DNA from: UBA9630 sp043725085
GTDB lineage: Bacteria > Patescibacteriota > Minisyncoccia > Moranbacterales > UBA2206
Assembly: GCA_043725085.1 (NCBI GenBank)
Contig: JAYSLY010000032.1
Location: forward strand, 1-34,257
DNA length: 34,257 nt
Direction: 5' to 3'
In this document: in pieces, positions 1 to 7,132 of the stretch
How the letters are laid out: every line of letters starts with the position of its first letter
Numbering within the stretch: the stretch's first letter is position 1
The notes under the pieces: model-generated
Databases searched by the model: none
Told to the model about the DNA's origin: nothing
Seen by the model: only the letters and a program-made list of their open reading frames with translations
Translations under genes and position numbers: made by a program

Positions 1-45
1 GTCAGTCAAATAGGTCATCAGTTTATTCATTAATAAAAAATAACT

Positions 46-597
46 ATGTTAGAAAAAAATATCTCGTCTCATTTTCACAACATTCCTCAGGACAAAGCGC
101 CTAAAATTTTAAATTTAATAGTTGAAATTCAAAAAGGCGATATTAATAAGTATGAGTACAATAAAGAGCTAGGGGTTTTGGAGCTTGACAGAGTTCTTTA
201 TGGACCGACTTTTTATCCTGTAAATTATTGCGATGTTCCTAATACTTGGAATACCGGAGATGAAGATCCATTAGATGCAGTGGTTTTTAGTTCTATGCCA
301 ATAATTCCAGGAGTACTCGTAAAAGGACGTGTAGTGGGGATGATGGAAATGGAAGACAATGGAGATATTGACCATAAGATTGTTTGTGTAAATGATAAAG
401 ATCCTCGATATGAGCACATTGGACATGTTGATCAACTTACCCCGTATGAAAGGAAAGACTTAAAAACTTTTATGGAGATATATAAAATTCCTCAAACAGG
501 GAAAGACAGTGTAAAGGTCGGACAGTTTTTAGGGCCAGAATACGCTTATGAAGTCATTAGGGCTGCTCAAGATGAGTACAAGAAAAAATTTTTATAA
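46..597 (+). CDS. ppa: Inorganic pyrophosphatase, family I (soluble)
   Basis: This enzyme hydrolyses pyrophosphate to two phosphates in the cytoplasm and so pulls biosynthetic reactions that release PPi. The 183-residue product has the usual length of bacterial family I enzymes. The family signature DEDPLD (residues 72-77) carries the metal-binding aspartates, and the preceding YGPTFYPVNYC stretch around residues 52-62 also fits the family fold. The window starts only 45 bases upstream, so no promoter can be judged. The end overlaps the start region of the kinase gene, which suggests co-transcription and translational coupling. It could be a plain housekeeping gene that heads the cluster by chance, or it could support a PPi-releasing step in it. 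The two ligases downstream belong to families that normally release ADP and phosphate, so I favour the first reading. The family call is secure. Confidence 0.95.
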   Translation: MLEKNISSHFHNIPQDKAPKILNLIVEIQKGDINKYEYNKELGVLELDRVLYGPTFYPVNYCDVPNTWNTGDEDPLDAVVFSSMPIIPGVLVKGRVVGMMEMEDNGDIDHKIVCVNDKDPRYEHIGHVDQLTPYERKDLKTFMEIYKIPQTGKDSVKVGQFLGPEYAYEVIRAAQDEYKKKFL

Positions 598-1426
598 TAC
601 TAGCGAAGAAGCTATATGCAGTTATCTCAAAAAAGAAAAAATCGTTTTTTCTGATGACTGTGTGGTATCTAGGAGAACGGAAGGTTTAGCGAACGAAGTC
701 TTTTTTGTTGTTGCAGGATCTAGCAAATATATATTAAAGATATATTCTAAAGAGAAATACTTTTATTCCGACTATAATGTGCTTATTTCTAGTTTTTTGT
801 TTAAGCCAATTTTTCAAAGGAAGCTTAAAATATTAGGAAAATCTTCAGTACTAATGGATTATGTTGGTTGTGAGGCAAATGAAAAAAACATTTCATTGGG
901 TAATCTTCTTAGCTCTATTATCTCCTTGCATGAGACAAATAAGGTTTCAGGCGTTAAAAAGAATTATAATTTAACCTCAAAACAAAAAGTGGAGATGCGT
1001 AGTGTTTTTGGGTCGAGTTTTGATAAGATTTTCAAATCTGTTTTTAGTATTCCATTCAGAAAAGATATCTTGGTACATGGCGATATCAATTTTTCCAATC
1101 TGAGAATAGCTGGCGAAAAGGTGATTATTATTGATTTTGATGAAGCAGGATTTTCCGATCCTGTTTTTGAATTTGCTGCTTTGTATTGGTCAGATATTAA
1201 GGAGTGCAATAAAATAAGTAGGTTAGAAGAGCTAATTGTTTTATATAACAGACTTTGCGATGTTAAAATTGATAGCAAATGGCTTAATCCCGCAATAATG
1301 ATTGCCGGGATTCATTTTTATTTGTGGCGTATAGAAAATATAACTAATCAAAAATTAATCGAAGATGCGCGAAGTTCTTTAAGAAAATATTATAAAACCG
1401 TATATGGGAAAATCGGACATATTTAA
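572..1426 (+). CDS. APH/choline-kinase-family small-molecule kinase
   Basis: This is a probable ATP-dependent kinase of the aminoglycoside phosphotransferase/choline kinase fold, acting on the hydroxyl group of a small molecule. The catalytic loop reads HGDINFSNL and the metal-binding motif IIDFDEAGF follows about 17 residues later, the typical spacing for the family. A candidate ATP-anchoring lysine lies in YILKIYSKE near the N-terminus. I chose the ATG at 572; an in-frame ATG at 548 would add eight residues and deepen the overlap with ppa. The gene overlaps the ligase downstream by 23 bp, so the genes are probably translated as a coupled set. The substrate cannot be read from the sequence. 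Amino-alcohols, choline-like compounds, homoserine-like compounds and sugars are all used by relatives. An antibiotic-resistance role is possible but less likely in this biosynthetic setting. Confidence 0.8.
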   Translation: MSTRKNFYNTSEEAICSYLKKEKIVFSDDCVVSRRTEGLANEVFFVVAGSSKYILKIYSKEKYFYSDYNVLISSFLFKPIFQRKLKILGKSSVLMDYVGCEANEKNISLGNLLSSIISLHETNKVSGVKKNYNLTSKQKVEMRSVFGSSFDKIFKSVFSIPFRKDILVHGDINFSNLRIAGEKVIIIDFDEAGFSDPVFEFAALYWSDIKECNKISRLEELIVLYNRLCDVKIDSKWLNPAIMIAGIHFYLWRIENITNQKLIEDARSSLRKYYKTVYGKIGHI

Positions 1427-2468
1427 AACATTTTCTGGAAAAAAAATCGGGTTTGAGTTTGGCATTGAGCAGGAGATGCTGCTTACTGCAATAAGAAAAA
1501 AAGATAAGAAACATTATAATTTAAATGTAGCTTATCTTATTGTTGCTAAGTTTAATTTTTTTACTAGCCGTGATGGCAAGTTGAAAAAATTATTCTCTTC
1601 GGGGTGGTCCATAAGTGAGGAATATAGTAAATGTCTTCTGGAAATTATATCTCCTCCATATGGAAAAGATTCAATAAATTTATTCATGGAAGAGATTGAT
1701 TATATTGATAAAAAATTAAACGAGTATCTTTCGGAGTTTTTGCTTGAATTTTATCCTCAAATTTACAAATCTTTTTATTGCAAGCTTGTTATGAATGGCA
1801 CATCAGAAACTAATATGTATGTAGATGAAAATTTACAAGAGTTTGATGATGAGACATTTCCAGAATGCAATGTACTTTCAAAAAATGTCGATTTCGTCTT
1901 AAAAAATAAACATATTTTAGTTAATATGAATGGATATAAAGAACCAGCAATTGGAATATATAGCCATCTTTCGTCCTTGCATATTACTTTTCATCCAACC
2001 TATGATAATGATAAAAATAATAATATAAAAAAATATTTGAATTTTTTAAGTCATTTGCCACAAGTAATAGAAATTTTCAAATTTTTGGATAATGGGAATA
2101 AAAGGGTAACTCGTGGCAGAAGAACAATTGTCTTGAAAGAAAATTTGAGAGATTTGTTTTTGAAGATATTGGCAAAGAAAATTTACAAACAGCCACAGCG
2201 AATCGAATTGGTGGGAACATCTTATATTCAAAAAAGAGCTTCCCTCTCGAATATTATTAGCATATTAGAAAAAAATAGTCTCCAGAAAGTTAATACTGTT
2301 GACAAAATATTCAAGAGCTGGAATTGTGCTGATTTTAGGCCAAGAGTCATTGGTAATAAATTGCCCGGGTTTGAAATAAGATATTTCGGATCAAATTTTT
2401 CCCAAAAAAATATTAGGTTGATATTGGATTACTTGGTATCTTTAGATGCTACTTATAAATTTAAATAA
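1404..2468 (+). CDS. Putative carboxylate-amine ligase, GCS2/amidoligase superfamily (divergent)
   Basis: I read this 354-residue protein as a remote member of the glutamine synthetase/GCS2/amidoligase superfamily, whose members join a carboxylate, often the gamma-carboxyl of glutamate, to an amine with ATP. The visible hallmarks are GFEFGIEQE at residues 16-24, matching the acidic metal-binding G-x-E-x-E start of the fold; a W68 to SPP85 stretch ending LLEIISPPYG, like the E-x-x-SPP strand of amidoligases; SSLHITFHP with H193 and H197; and a late FEIRYF strand (323-328), like the E-x-R strand of GCS2 enzymes. Overall similarity to any one named enzyme is weak, so substrate and even activity are inferred. 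The gene is A/T-rich, overlaps the kinase before it and is followed after one base by the PLP enzyme. Confidence 0.55.
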   Translation: MGKSDIFKTFSGKKIGFEFGIEQEMLLTAIRKKDKKHYNLNVAYLIVAKFNFFTSRDGKLKKLFSSGWSISEEYSKCLLEIISPPYGKDSINLFMEEIDYIDKKLNEYLSEFLLEFYPQIYKSFYCKLVMNGTSETNMYVDENLQEFDDETFPECNVLSKNVDFVLKNKHILVNMNGYKEPAIGIYSHLSSLHITFHPTYDNDKNNNIKKYLNFLSHLPQVIEIFKFLDNGNKRVTRGRRTIVLKENLRDLFLKILAKKIYKQPQRIELVGTSYIQKRASLSNIISILEKNSLQKVNTVDKIFKSWNCADFRPRVIGNKLPGFEIRYFGSNFSQKNIRLILDYLVSLDATYKFK

Positions 2469-2469
2469 A

Positions 2470-3378
2470 ATGAACAAATTAATTGATTTAAATAAGGATT
2501 GTGATGAAAGAAAAAAGATAAAGAAGTTTCTTTATGATTATAATAATATACATGATCCATCATGGGAGATTGCTTTTCTGAATGGAGCTGATGCGATTAT
2601 ACATTTTCTTTTGGCTACTTTTTTTCGAAATAAAAGAATTTTATACTTTCAATTAAACTATTCTTATGCTACTAAGTTAATTAAGTTATTATCTAAAGAT
2701 AATAAAGAACAGGAAATATCCTGGAATAATGACGGAATAAGGGGATTAAAGATAGATGAATCAATGATAGAAGTTAGTGATGTTATTTATATTACCAATC
2801 CGGATAATAGATTTGGAACAATCATCTTAAAAAATAAACTTGTAGAGTTATTTTCCTTATTTCCCAATAAAATATTCATAATTGATGAGGCATATGGAGA
2901 CTATTGTTTAGAAAATTCAATCTTAAATGGCGAGACATTTAAAAATATCTTTGTAATAAAAACATTTTCTAAATTTTTCGAGTTGGAGCTCGAGAGAATA
3001 GCTTATTTAGTTTTTCCCTCAAGCTGGTATGAAAAAGTTAGTCATTTTATTCCCCAATATCCAATTTCTCACCATTCAATATTACAAACAATGAAGACAA
3101 TATCTAATTTTGACTACTTGGATAAAATGCAAAGAGCTAAAGATGATAAATTAAAAATAGAAAAAATATTACGAAATAAAAATATTCCATTTACCAAATC
3201 TCATGCCAATTTTGTTGCCATAAATAATTACGATTTTGATATTTCGGAAACAGAAAAAATACTAAAAAAGATTTTTTACTTCAAAAATAAGTTATTATAC
3301 AGAGTTAGTTGCAACCGTAAAAATATTGATATTATTAGTCAAAAACTTAAGTATTTTCCTGGATTAAAGCCGTGGTAA
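2470..3378 (+). CDS. PLP-dependent class I/II aminotransferase, HisC-like
   Basis: This is a fold-type I PLP enzyme related to histidinol-phosphate aminotransferase and to threonine-phosphate decarboxylase (CobD). Counting from the ATG at 2470, NPDNRFG (110-116) replaces the usual NPNNPTG, IIDEAYGDY supplies the cofactor-contacting D139 and Y142, and TFSK168 carries the Schiff-base lysine, with R176 a few residues on. YRVSCNR near the C-terminus corresponds to the carboxylate-binding arginine region. At about 302 residues it is shorter than typical HisC (about 350), mainly at the N-terminus. An in-frame ATG at 2446 exists, but 2470 lies just after the ligase stop and gives a better N-terminus. 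Transamination is the default reading; decarboxylation of a phosphorylated amino acid, as in CobD, is a real alternative given the kinase in the same operon. It meets the convergent operon tail to tail with a 32-bp overlap. Confidence 0.75.
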   Translation: MNKLIDLNKDCDERKKIKKFLYDYNNIHDPSWEIAFLNGADAIIHFLLATFFRNKRILYFQLNYSYATKLIKLLSKDNKEQEISWNNDGIRGLKIDESMIEVSDVIYITNPDNRFGTIILKNKLVELFSLFPNKIFIIDEAYGDYCLENSILNGETFKNIFVIKTFSKFFELELERIAYLVFPSSWYEKVSHFIPQYPISHHSILQTMKTISNFDYLDKMQRAKDDKLKIEKILRNKNIPFTKSHANFVAINNYDFDISETEKILKKIFYFKNKLLYRVSCNRKNIDIISQKLKYFPGLKPW

Positions 3379-4675
3379 CTATTGCGTCATCGGCAAAGTG
3401 TACGTCGGGATTATCTCTTATTACTATATGAGCAGAAGAGAGATGAAAGCTATTATCATAGAAAAAATAATAGGGTGTTAACCTTGCTTTGCCCGTAATC
3501 GAAAGAATCTTTTTCTTGTCAAAATCAAAATATCTTGCGCTTATTGCCTTCGACTCGATTTTTTCCTGCAGTATAAAGTGTTCTTTAAATTTGTCTGTCC
3601 AATTAAGCTTAGCTGAAATATTTTTAGTATTTTTGCTAGACAGGTCAATTATCCCCTTGGATGTGGAATGGCAGTCAGAAAAGCCACTTGTCTTTAAAAT
3701 AAAATTGAATTTATTATTTCTGGAATAGCTGATAATATCATCCAGCGTGGTTAGCATTGTATTATTTAATTCTATTGGATTTGGAAAAATTGTTTTCGTC
3801 CTTTTGTTTATAAGATAAGTTTTTGGAGTATATTTTTTTAATATATCAAGTTCATCTTTGCTCATATGGCATAGTAAATATTTTTCATATTCGATACAGT
3901 GAATTACGGATAAAGATAATTTTTCTTCTATGAAATGATTTAGCGCCGGATAAAGATAGGAACTTGTTTTGTGGACATTCCTGAGGATTTTTTTAATGGT
4001 AGATTGGTTATTATGGGCCATATCAAAAAAACGATAAACAAAAGTATGGTTTTTTGATGGTCCATTATATTTATCAATGGAATAAATGGAAAAATCTATA
4101 CCGTATTCTTTCAAAAGTTTTCCAAGGTATTGATATTCAAGTATGTATTCTTCTTCGGAATCAATTTTGTCTATAATAAAGTCGATCTTATTTTGGATAT
4201 TAAACTCAGAAAGAATATTTCTAATCGAATTAATCGTTGCATCGGCATAGGTAGGATTATAGTTTTTTGCTAAAAAGGTATCTACGCCTAGTTCTCCTGG
4301 CAAGGCATCAATTTCAGCAATTTTGAAGCTATCATCAGATGATAATACGATATCTGGTCTGAAAAGAATGTTAAATGTATTTGATTTTTTTGAAAGTGTA
4401 TAGTTTTCAAGAAAAGAAGCGGATCTGTATTTATTACAGCAATTTCTATAAATGATGTCGTTTTCGTATATGTCGCAAAGAGACTTCTGGTACTTGTGAA
4501 GGACATTTCCTAAATTTGCCAATTGAATGGTTTCGTTTGGAGTTAGACTCACACTGTATTTATCAACGGCAATTTTCCAGAATAAATTCTGGCCAGGAAT
4601 ATTCATGGAAGCAGGCGTGATATTTTCGCTACCCGCGTTTTCATTTATTTGGTGGGCTAAATTTATTGGTGGCAT
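3347..4675 (-). CDS. Putative ATP-grasp-type ligase, permuted-like
   Basis: This 442-residue protein looks like an ATP-grasp ligase of the circularly permuted or glutathionylspermidine-synthase-like sort, which activates a carboxylate as an acyl phosphate and couples it to an amine. The N-terminal half has FNILFRPDIVL followed by FKIAEIDALPGELG (R106, D108, E121, D123), resembling the RPD...EIN...G-G pattern of such enzymes. The C-terminal half has FNFILKTSGF (K328) and HFILQEKI (Q370, E371), like the ATP-binding lysine and the adenine-contacting hinge, then GKARLTPYYF. I cannot name a family with certainty. It is the last gene of the minus-strand operon, 30 bp after the class III aminotransferase, and its end overlaps the HisC-like gene coming the other way. 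A second ligase beside the GCS2-like one suggests a two-step peptide-like assembly. Confidence 0.5.
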   Translation of the reverse strand: MPPINLAHQINENAGSENITPASMNIPGQNLFWKIAVDKYSVSLTPNETIQLANLGNVLHKYQKSLCDIYENDIIYRNCCNKYRSASFLENYTLSKKSNTFNILFRPDIVLSSDDSFKIAEIDALPGELGVDTFLAKNYNPTYADATINSIRNILSEFNIQNKIDFIIDKIDSEEEYILEYQYLGKLLKEYGIDFSIYSIDKYNGPSKNHTFVYRFFDMAHNNQSTIKKILRNVHKTSSYLYPALNHFIEEKLSLSVIHCIEYEKYLLCHMSKDELDILKKYTPKTYLINKRTKTIFPNPIELNNTMLTTLDDIISYSRNNKFNFILKTSGFSDCHSTSKGIIDLSSKNTKNISAKLNWTDKFKEHFILQEKIESKAISARYFDFDKKKILSITGKARLTPYYFFYDNSFHLSSAHIVIRDNPDVHFADDAIVTTALIQENT

Positions 4676-4705
4676 ATAGAAATTAAATAGTCTTGATAGG
4701 TAGAA

Positions 4706-6085
4706 TTAAAAATCTATTCTTTGAATTAATTTTTCAATTAAACTGCAGGCAAGATCAATTTCCTTTCTTGTAATAAGAAGTGAAGGTGCTAACGTTATTA
4801 TATTTTTATAATAACCACCAATATCCAGTATAAGTCCCAATTTTTCACTATCATGTGAAATATCAGCTTTCAGTCCTTCATTGAATAAAAAATCGGCGCG
4901 TTTTCGACTTGGTGTAAATTTATCATTCTCGCAAAGTTCCATTCTGAGTGCTAGTCCTAATCCTCCCACGTCACCTATGATAGATGGGTATTTCTTCTGC
5001 AAACTTTTCAGTTTGGATAAAAAATATTTTCCCTTATTCTCAATATCTTTTTCTACATTATTCCATTGTTCGAAATATTCCAAAGTCGCTAAGCCTAAAG
5101 ACGTTCCTAATGGGTTGGAAGCAAATGTAGAATGAGTAGAGCCCGGGCCGAATTTATCAGGAGATATTAATTCCTCCTTGGCCCAAATTCCAGATAGTGG
5201 GTTGAGTCCGTTGGTTAGCGCTTTTCCGAAAATAATTATGTCAGGCGTTACTCCGAAATGTTCGATGCTCCATAATTTCCCAGTTCTGTAGAAACCCATT
5301 TGAATTTCGTCAACAACTAGAAGTATGCCATATTTGTCTAGCACCTTCTTCAATTCTATAAAGTAGTTTTTTGGTGGTATTATATATCCTCCCGTTCCTT
5401 GGATTGGCTCAATGAAGAATGCTTTATATTCACATGTTTTATCTTTAGGATCTGCGATTGAGTAATATTCCGATTCGAACAATCGTCTGAATCGATCAAT
5501 AAAATATTTAGTGTAGTCTTTTACATTTTTGTCAGGACAACGGAATGTATAAGGATACTCTACAAAAAAAGCTCGATCGCCAAAATGTCCAAATCTTTTT
5601 CTATAGCGGTAACTAGAAGTTATTGATGATGCTCCAATTGTTCTCCCGTGGTAACCGCCCATGAATGCAAAAACATTGTTACTTTGCGTGTTCACTCGTA
5701 TTAACTTTAGGGCATCTTCTACTGCTTGAGCCCCGCCAACATTAAAGTGTACGCGCCCTTTTACTCCGAATCTTTTCTCATTCATTTTGCAGATCTTTTC
5801 TGCTAATTGAATCTTGGTGGGGTGCAAATATTGAGAGGCTATTTGAGGAAGAGTTTCTATTTGGCTTATTAATGCTTTACTAATTTGAGGATTTTTATAT
5901 CCAAGGTTTACTGCGGAGTACCACATTTGCAAATCAAAGTATTTATTATCTTGCATATCATACATGTAAGATCCGTCTGCATTGGTAAAAATCGGTGGAT
6001 TTTCTGAATAATGAACGGTGTCTCCGTAGGAACAATATTTTTTCTCCGATTCAAGATATTGTTTTCTAAGCTTTTCTGATTTCAT
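4706..6085 (-). CDS. Class III PLP-dependent aminotransferase (GabT/ornithine aminotransferase-like)
   Basis: This enzyme moves an amino group, typically the omega-amino group of a diamine, omega-amino acid or semialdehyde, using PLP. The class signature is complete: E226 in the IEPIQGTGG stretch, DEIQMGFYRTGK with D259 binding the pyridine nitrogen, and FGKALTNG with the Schiff-base lysine K288. GGAQAVEDALK (117-127) is the phosphate-binding loop. At 459 residues it has normal length, so it is probably active. Its start overlaps the HAD phosphatase stop by 4 bp (ATGA), a classic coupled junction. Candidate substrates include lysine, ornithine, 2,4-diaminobutyrate, 4-aminobutyrate and glutamate semialdehyde; nothing in the sequence separates them. 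In this cluster it probably makes the unusual amino building block. Confidence 0.85.
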   Translation of the reverse strand: MKSEKLRKQYLESEKKYCSYGDTVHYSENPPIFTNADGSYMYDMQDNKYFDLQMWYSAVNLGYKNPQISKALISQIETLPQIASQYLHPTKIQLAEKICKMNEKRFGVKGRVHFNVGGAQAVEDALKLIRVNTQSNNVFAFMGGYHGRTIGASSITSSYRYRKRFGHFGDRAFFVEYPYTFRCPDKNVKDYTKYFIDRFRRLFESEYYSIADPKDKTCEYKAFFIEPIQGTGGYIIPPKNYFIELKKVLDKYGILLVVDEIQMGFYRTGKLWSIEHFGVTPDIIIFGKALTNGLNPLSGIWAKEELISPDKFGPGSTHSTFASNPLGTSLGLATLEYFEQWNNVEKDIENKGKYFLSKLKSLQKKYPSIIGDVGGLGLALRMELCENDKFTPSRKRADFLFNEGLKADISHDSEKLGLILDIGGYYKNIITLAPSLLITRKEIDLACSLIEKLIQRIDF

Positions 6086-6753
6086 AAGTTTAAAATAATT
6101 TTTAGTGAATTAATAATGTCATAAAAGGATTTAAAATCAAAAAAAGAAATATTATTTTCTTTGCAATGTTTTTTTAAAGAGGATCGTGCAAATATAACAT
6201 CAGCATATCTAATTGCTCTAATATCAGAAATTCCATCGCCAATATAAACTAATTTTTTGGAAGTTTCTTTGAATTTTTTAACAATATCATCTTTGTGAAT
6301 ATAAATCAATTTTCCATTATTATTGATCAATCTTTTTTGTGGGTCAAAAATTATTTTATTTTCTGACACAAATTTAATATCATTCGCAATCGAGGTTGCC
6401 TCGATGTCATTTAATTTTAATATTTTCGTTATTATTGTTTCAAAGCCATCGCTGACAATTATTGTGGGAATAAAGTTGATTTTACAAAAATTGATAAATT
6501 GGGAAAATCCACTTCGCAGATTCAGCTTTAATAAAAAAAGATGGAGATCAATTTGATTGATTCGGACTGAGTTCATCTGATTTTTCAAACAAGCATACTC
6601 ATCGATGGCTCCATTCTTCCAAAGTTTTTCGTAATTCGCCCATTTATTGTCAATCGAGTGGTGCTTAAGGAGTTCATCTATCGAATCTGTATATAAAATA
6701 GTGCCATCGAAATCACAAACGATTGTTATATTTGATATTTTGGGTTTATTCAT
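6082..6753 (-). CDS. HAD-superfamily phosphatase, SerB/MtnX-like
   Basis: This is a small-molecule phosphatase of HAD subfamily I, near phosphoserine phosphatase and MtnX in style. Motif I is CDFDGT with nucleophile D14 and acid/base D16, motif II is VSDGF with S101, and motif IV is IGDGISD with D173 and D177. The short helical cap between motifs I and II fits type C1 enzymes acting on small phosphorylated metabolites. It is the first gene of the minus-strand operon, with a good promoter about 30 bp upstream, and overlaps the aminotransferase by 4 bp. A kinase on the opposite strand and a phosphatase here suggest a pathway with a phosphorylated intermediate that is finally released, as in serine biosynthesis. 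The substrate is unknown. Confidence 0.8.
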   Translation of the reverse strand: MNKPKISNITIVCDFDGTILYTDSIDELLKHHSIDNKWANYEKLWKNGAIDEYACLKNQMNSVRINQIDLHLFLLKLNLRSGFSQFINFCKINFIPTIIVSDGFETIITKILKLNDIEATSIANDIKFVSENKIIFDPQKRLINNNGKLIYIHKDDIVKKFKETSKKLVYIGDGISDIRAIRYADVIFARSSLKKHCKENNISFFDFKSFYDIINSLKIILNL

Positions 6754-6784
6754 TATGGATTTTACCGTACTGATTATTTAACTA

Positions 6785-6813
6785 ATGTTATTTGAATCAA
6801 CACTTTTTGTCAA
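6785..6813 (-). promoter_or_regulatory. Sigma70-type promoter of the HAD phosphatase operon
   Basis: On the minus strand a perfect -35 TTGACA (6808-6813) is followed after 17 bases by TAACAT (6785-6790). Transcription would start near 6778, giving a leader of about 25 nt before the phosphatase ATG at 6753. It is the only good promoter visible for the three-gene minus-strand operon. Confidence 0.6.
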
Positions 6814-6841
6814 TTTTCCTTGCCTACCATATTCAAACAAA

Positions 6842-7042
6842 TAAATAACGCAACACCCGTTTCTTTACAAAATGTTTCGACTGGCGTAAGTGCTCTGATT
6901 GGCGCATGAACTGACTCACGGGGGGGGGGTGATTAGTAATAAGAAGTTATCGAATAATTTCTCCCGAAAATGAATAATAAACTGAGAAAAGTGAGTATGA
7001 GGGTGGCTTAAGATGACCTGTCTTCAGCTACCATAATTTTTT
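6842..7042 (+). other. Gene-free gap with G10 tract and terminator-like hairpin; possible small RNA
   Basis: The 379 bases between the phosphatase and the PurD-like gene hold no convincing protein gene. A weak plus-strand promoter (TTGTCA at 6807-6812, 17 bp, TATTCA at 6830-6835) could start a transcript near 6842. About 200 nt later there is a hairpin: GGTGGCT (7002-7008) pairs with AGCTACC (7026-7032), with an inner AAGA/TCTT extension, followed by TTTTTT at 7037-7042. No plus-strand gene lies upstream, so the hairpin would end an unannotated RNA. Between them is a run of ten G (6920-6929) in otherwise A/T-rich DNA. No known RNA family is recognised, and the promoter is weak. Confidence 0.25.
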
Positions 7043-7060
7043 ATATAATTTGCCTTGTCC

Positions 7061-7089
7061 TTGTTTTTTTCTCGCGTATCTGTTATAAA
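7061..7089 (+). promoter_or_regulatory. Candidate promoter of the PurD-like gene
   Basis: TTGTTT (7061-7066) and TATAAA (7084-7089) are 17 bp apart. Transcription would begin near 7096, about 36 nt before the ATG at 7133. No Shine-Dalgarno sequence is seen before that ATG. Confidence 0.4.
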
Positions 7090-7132
7090 TTAAATATAGA
7101 CGAAGGGCGCATTTTTTTTAACGGTTACATTT

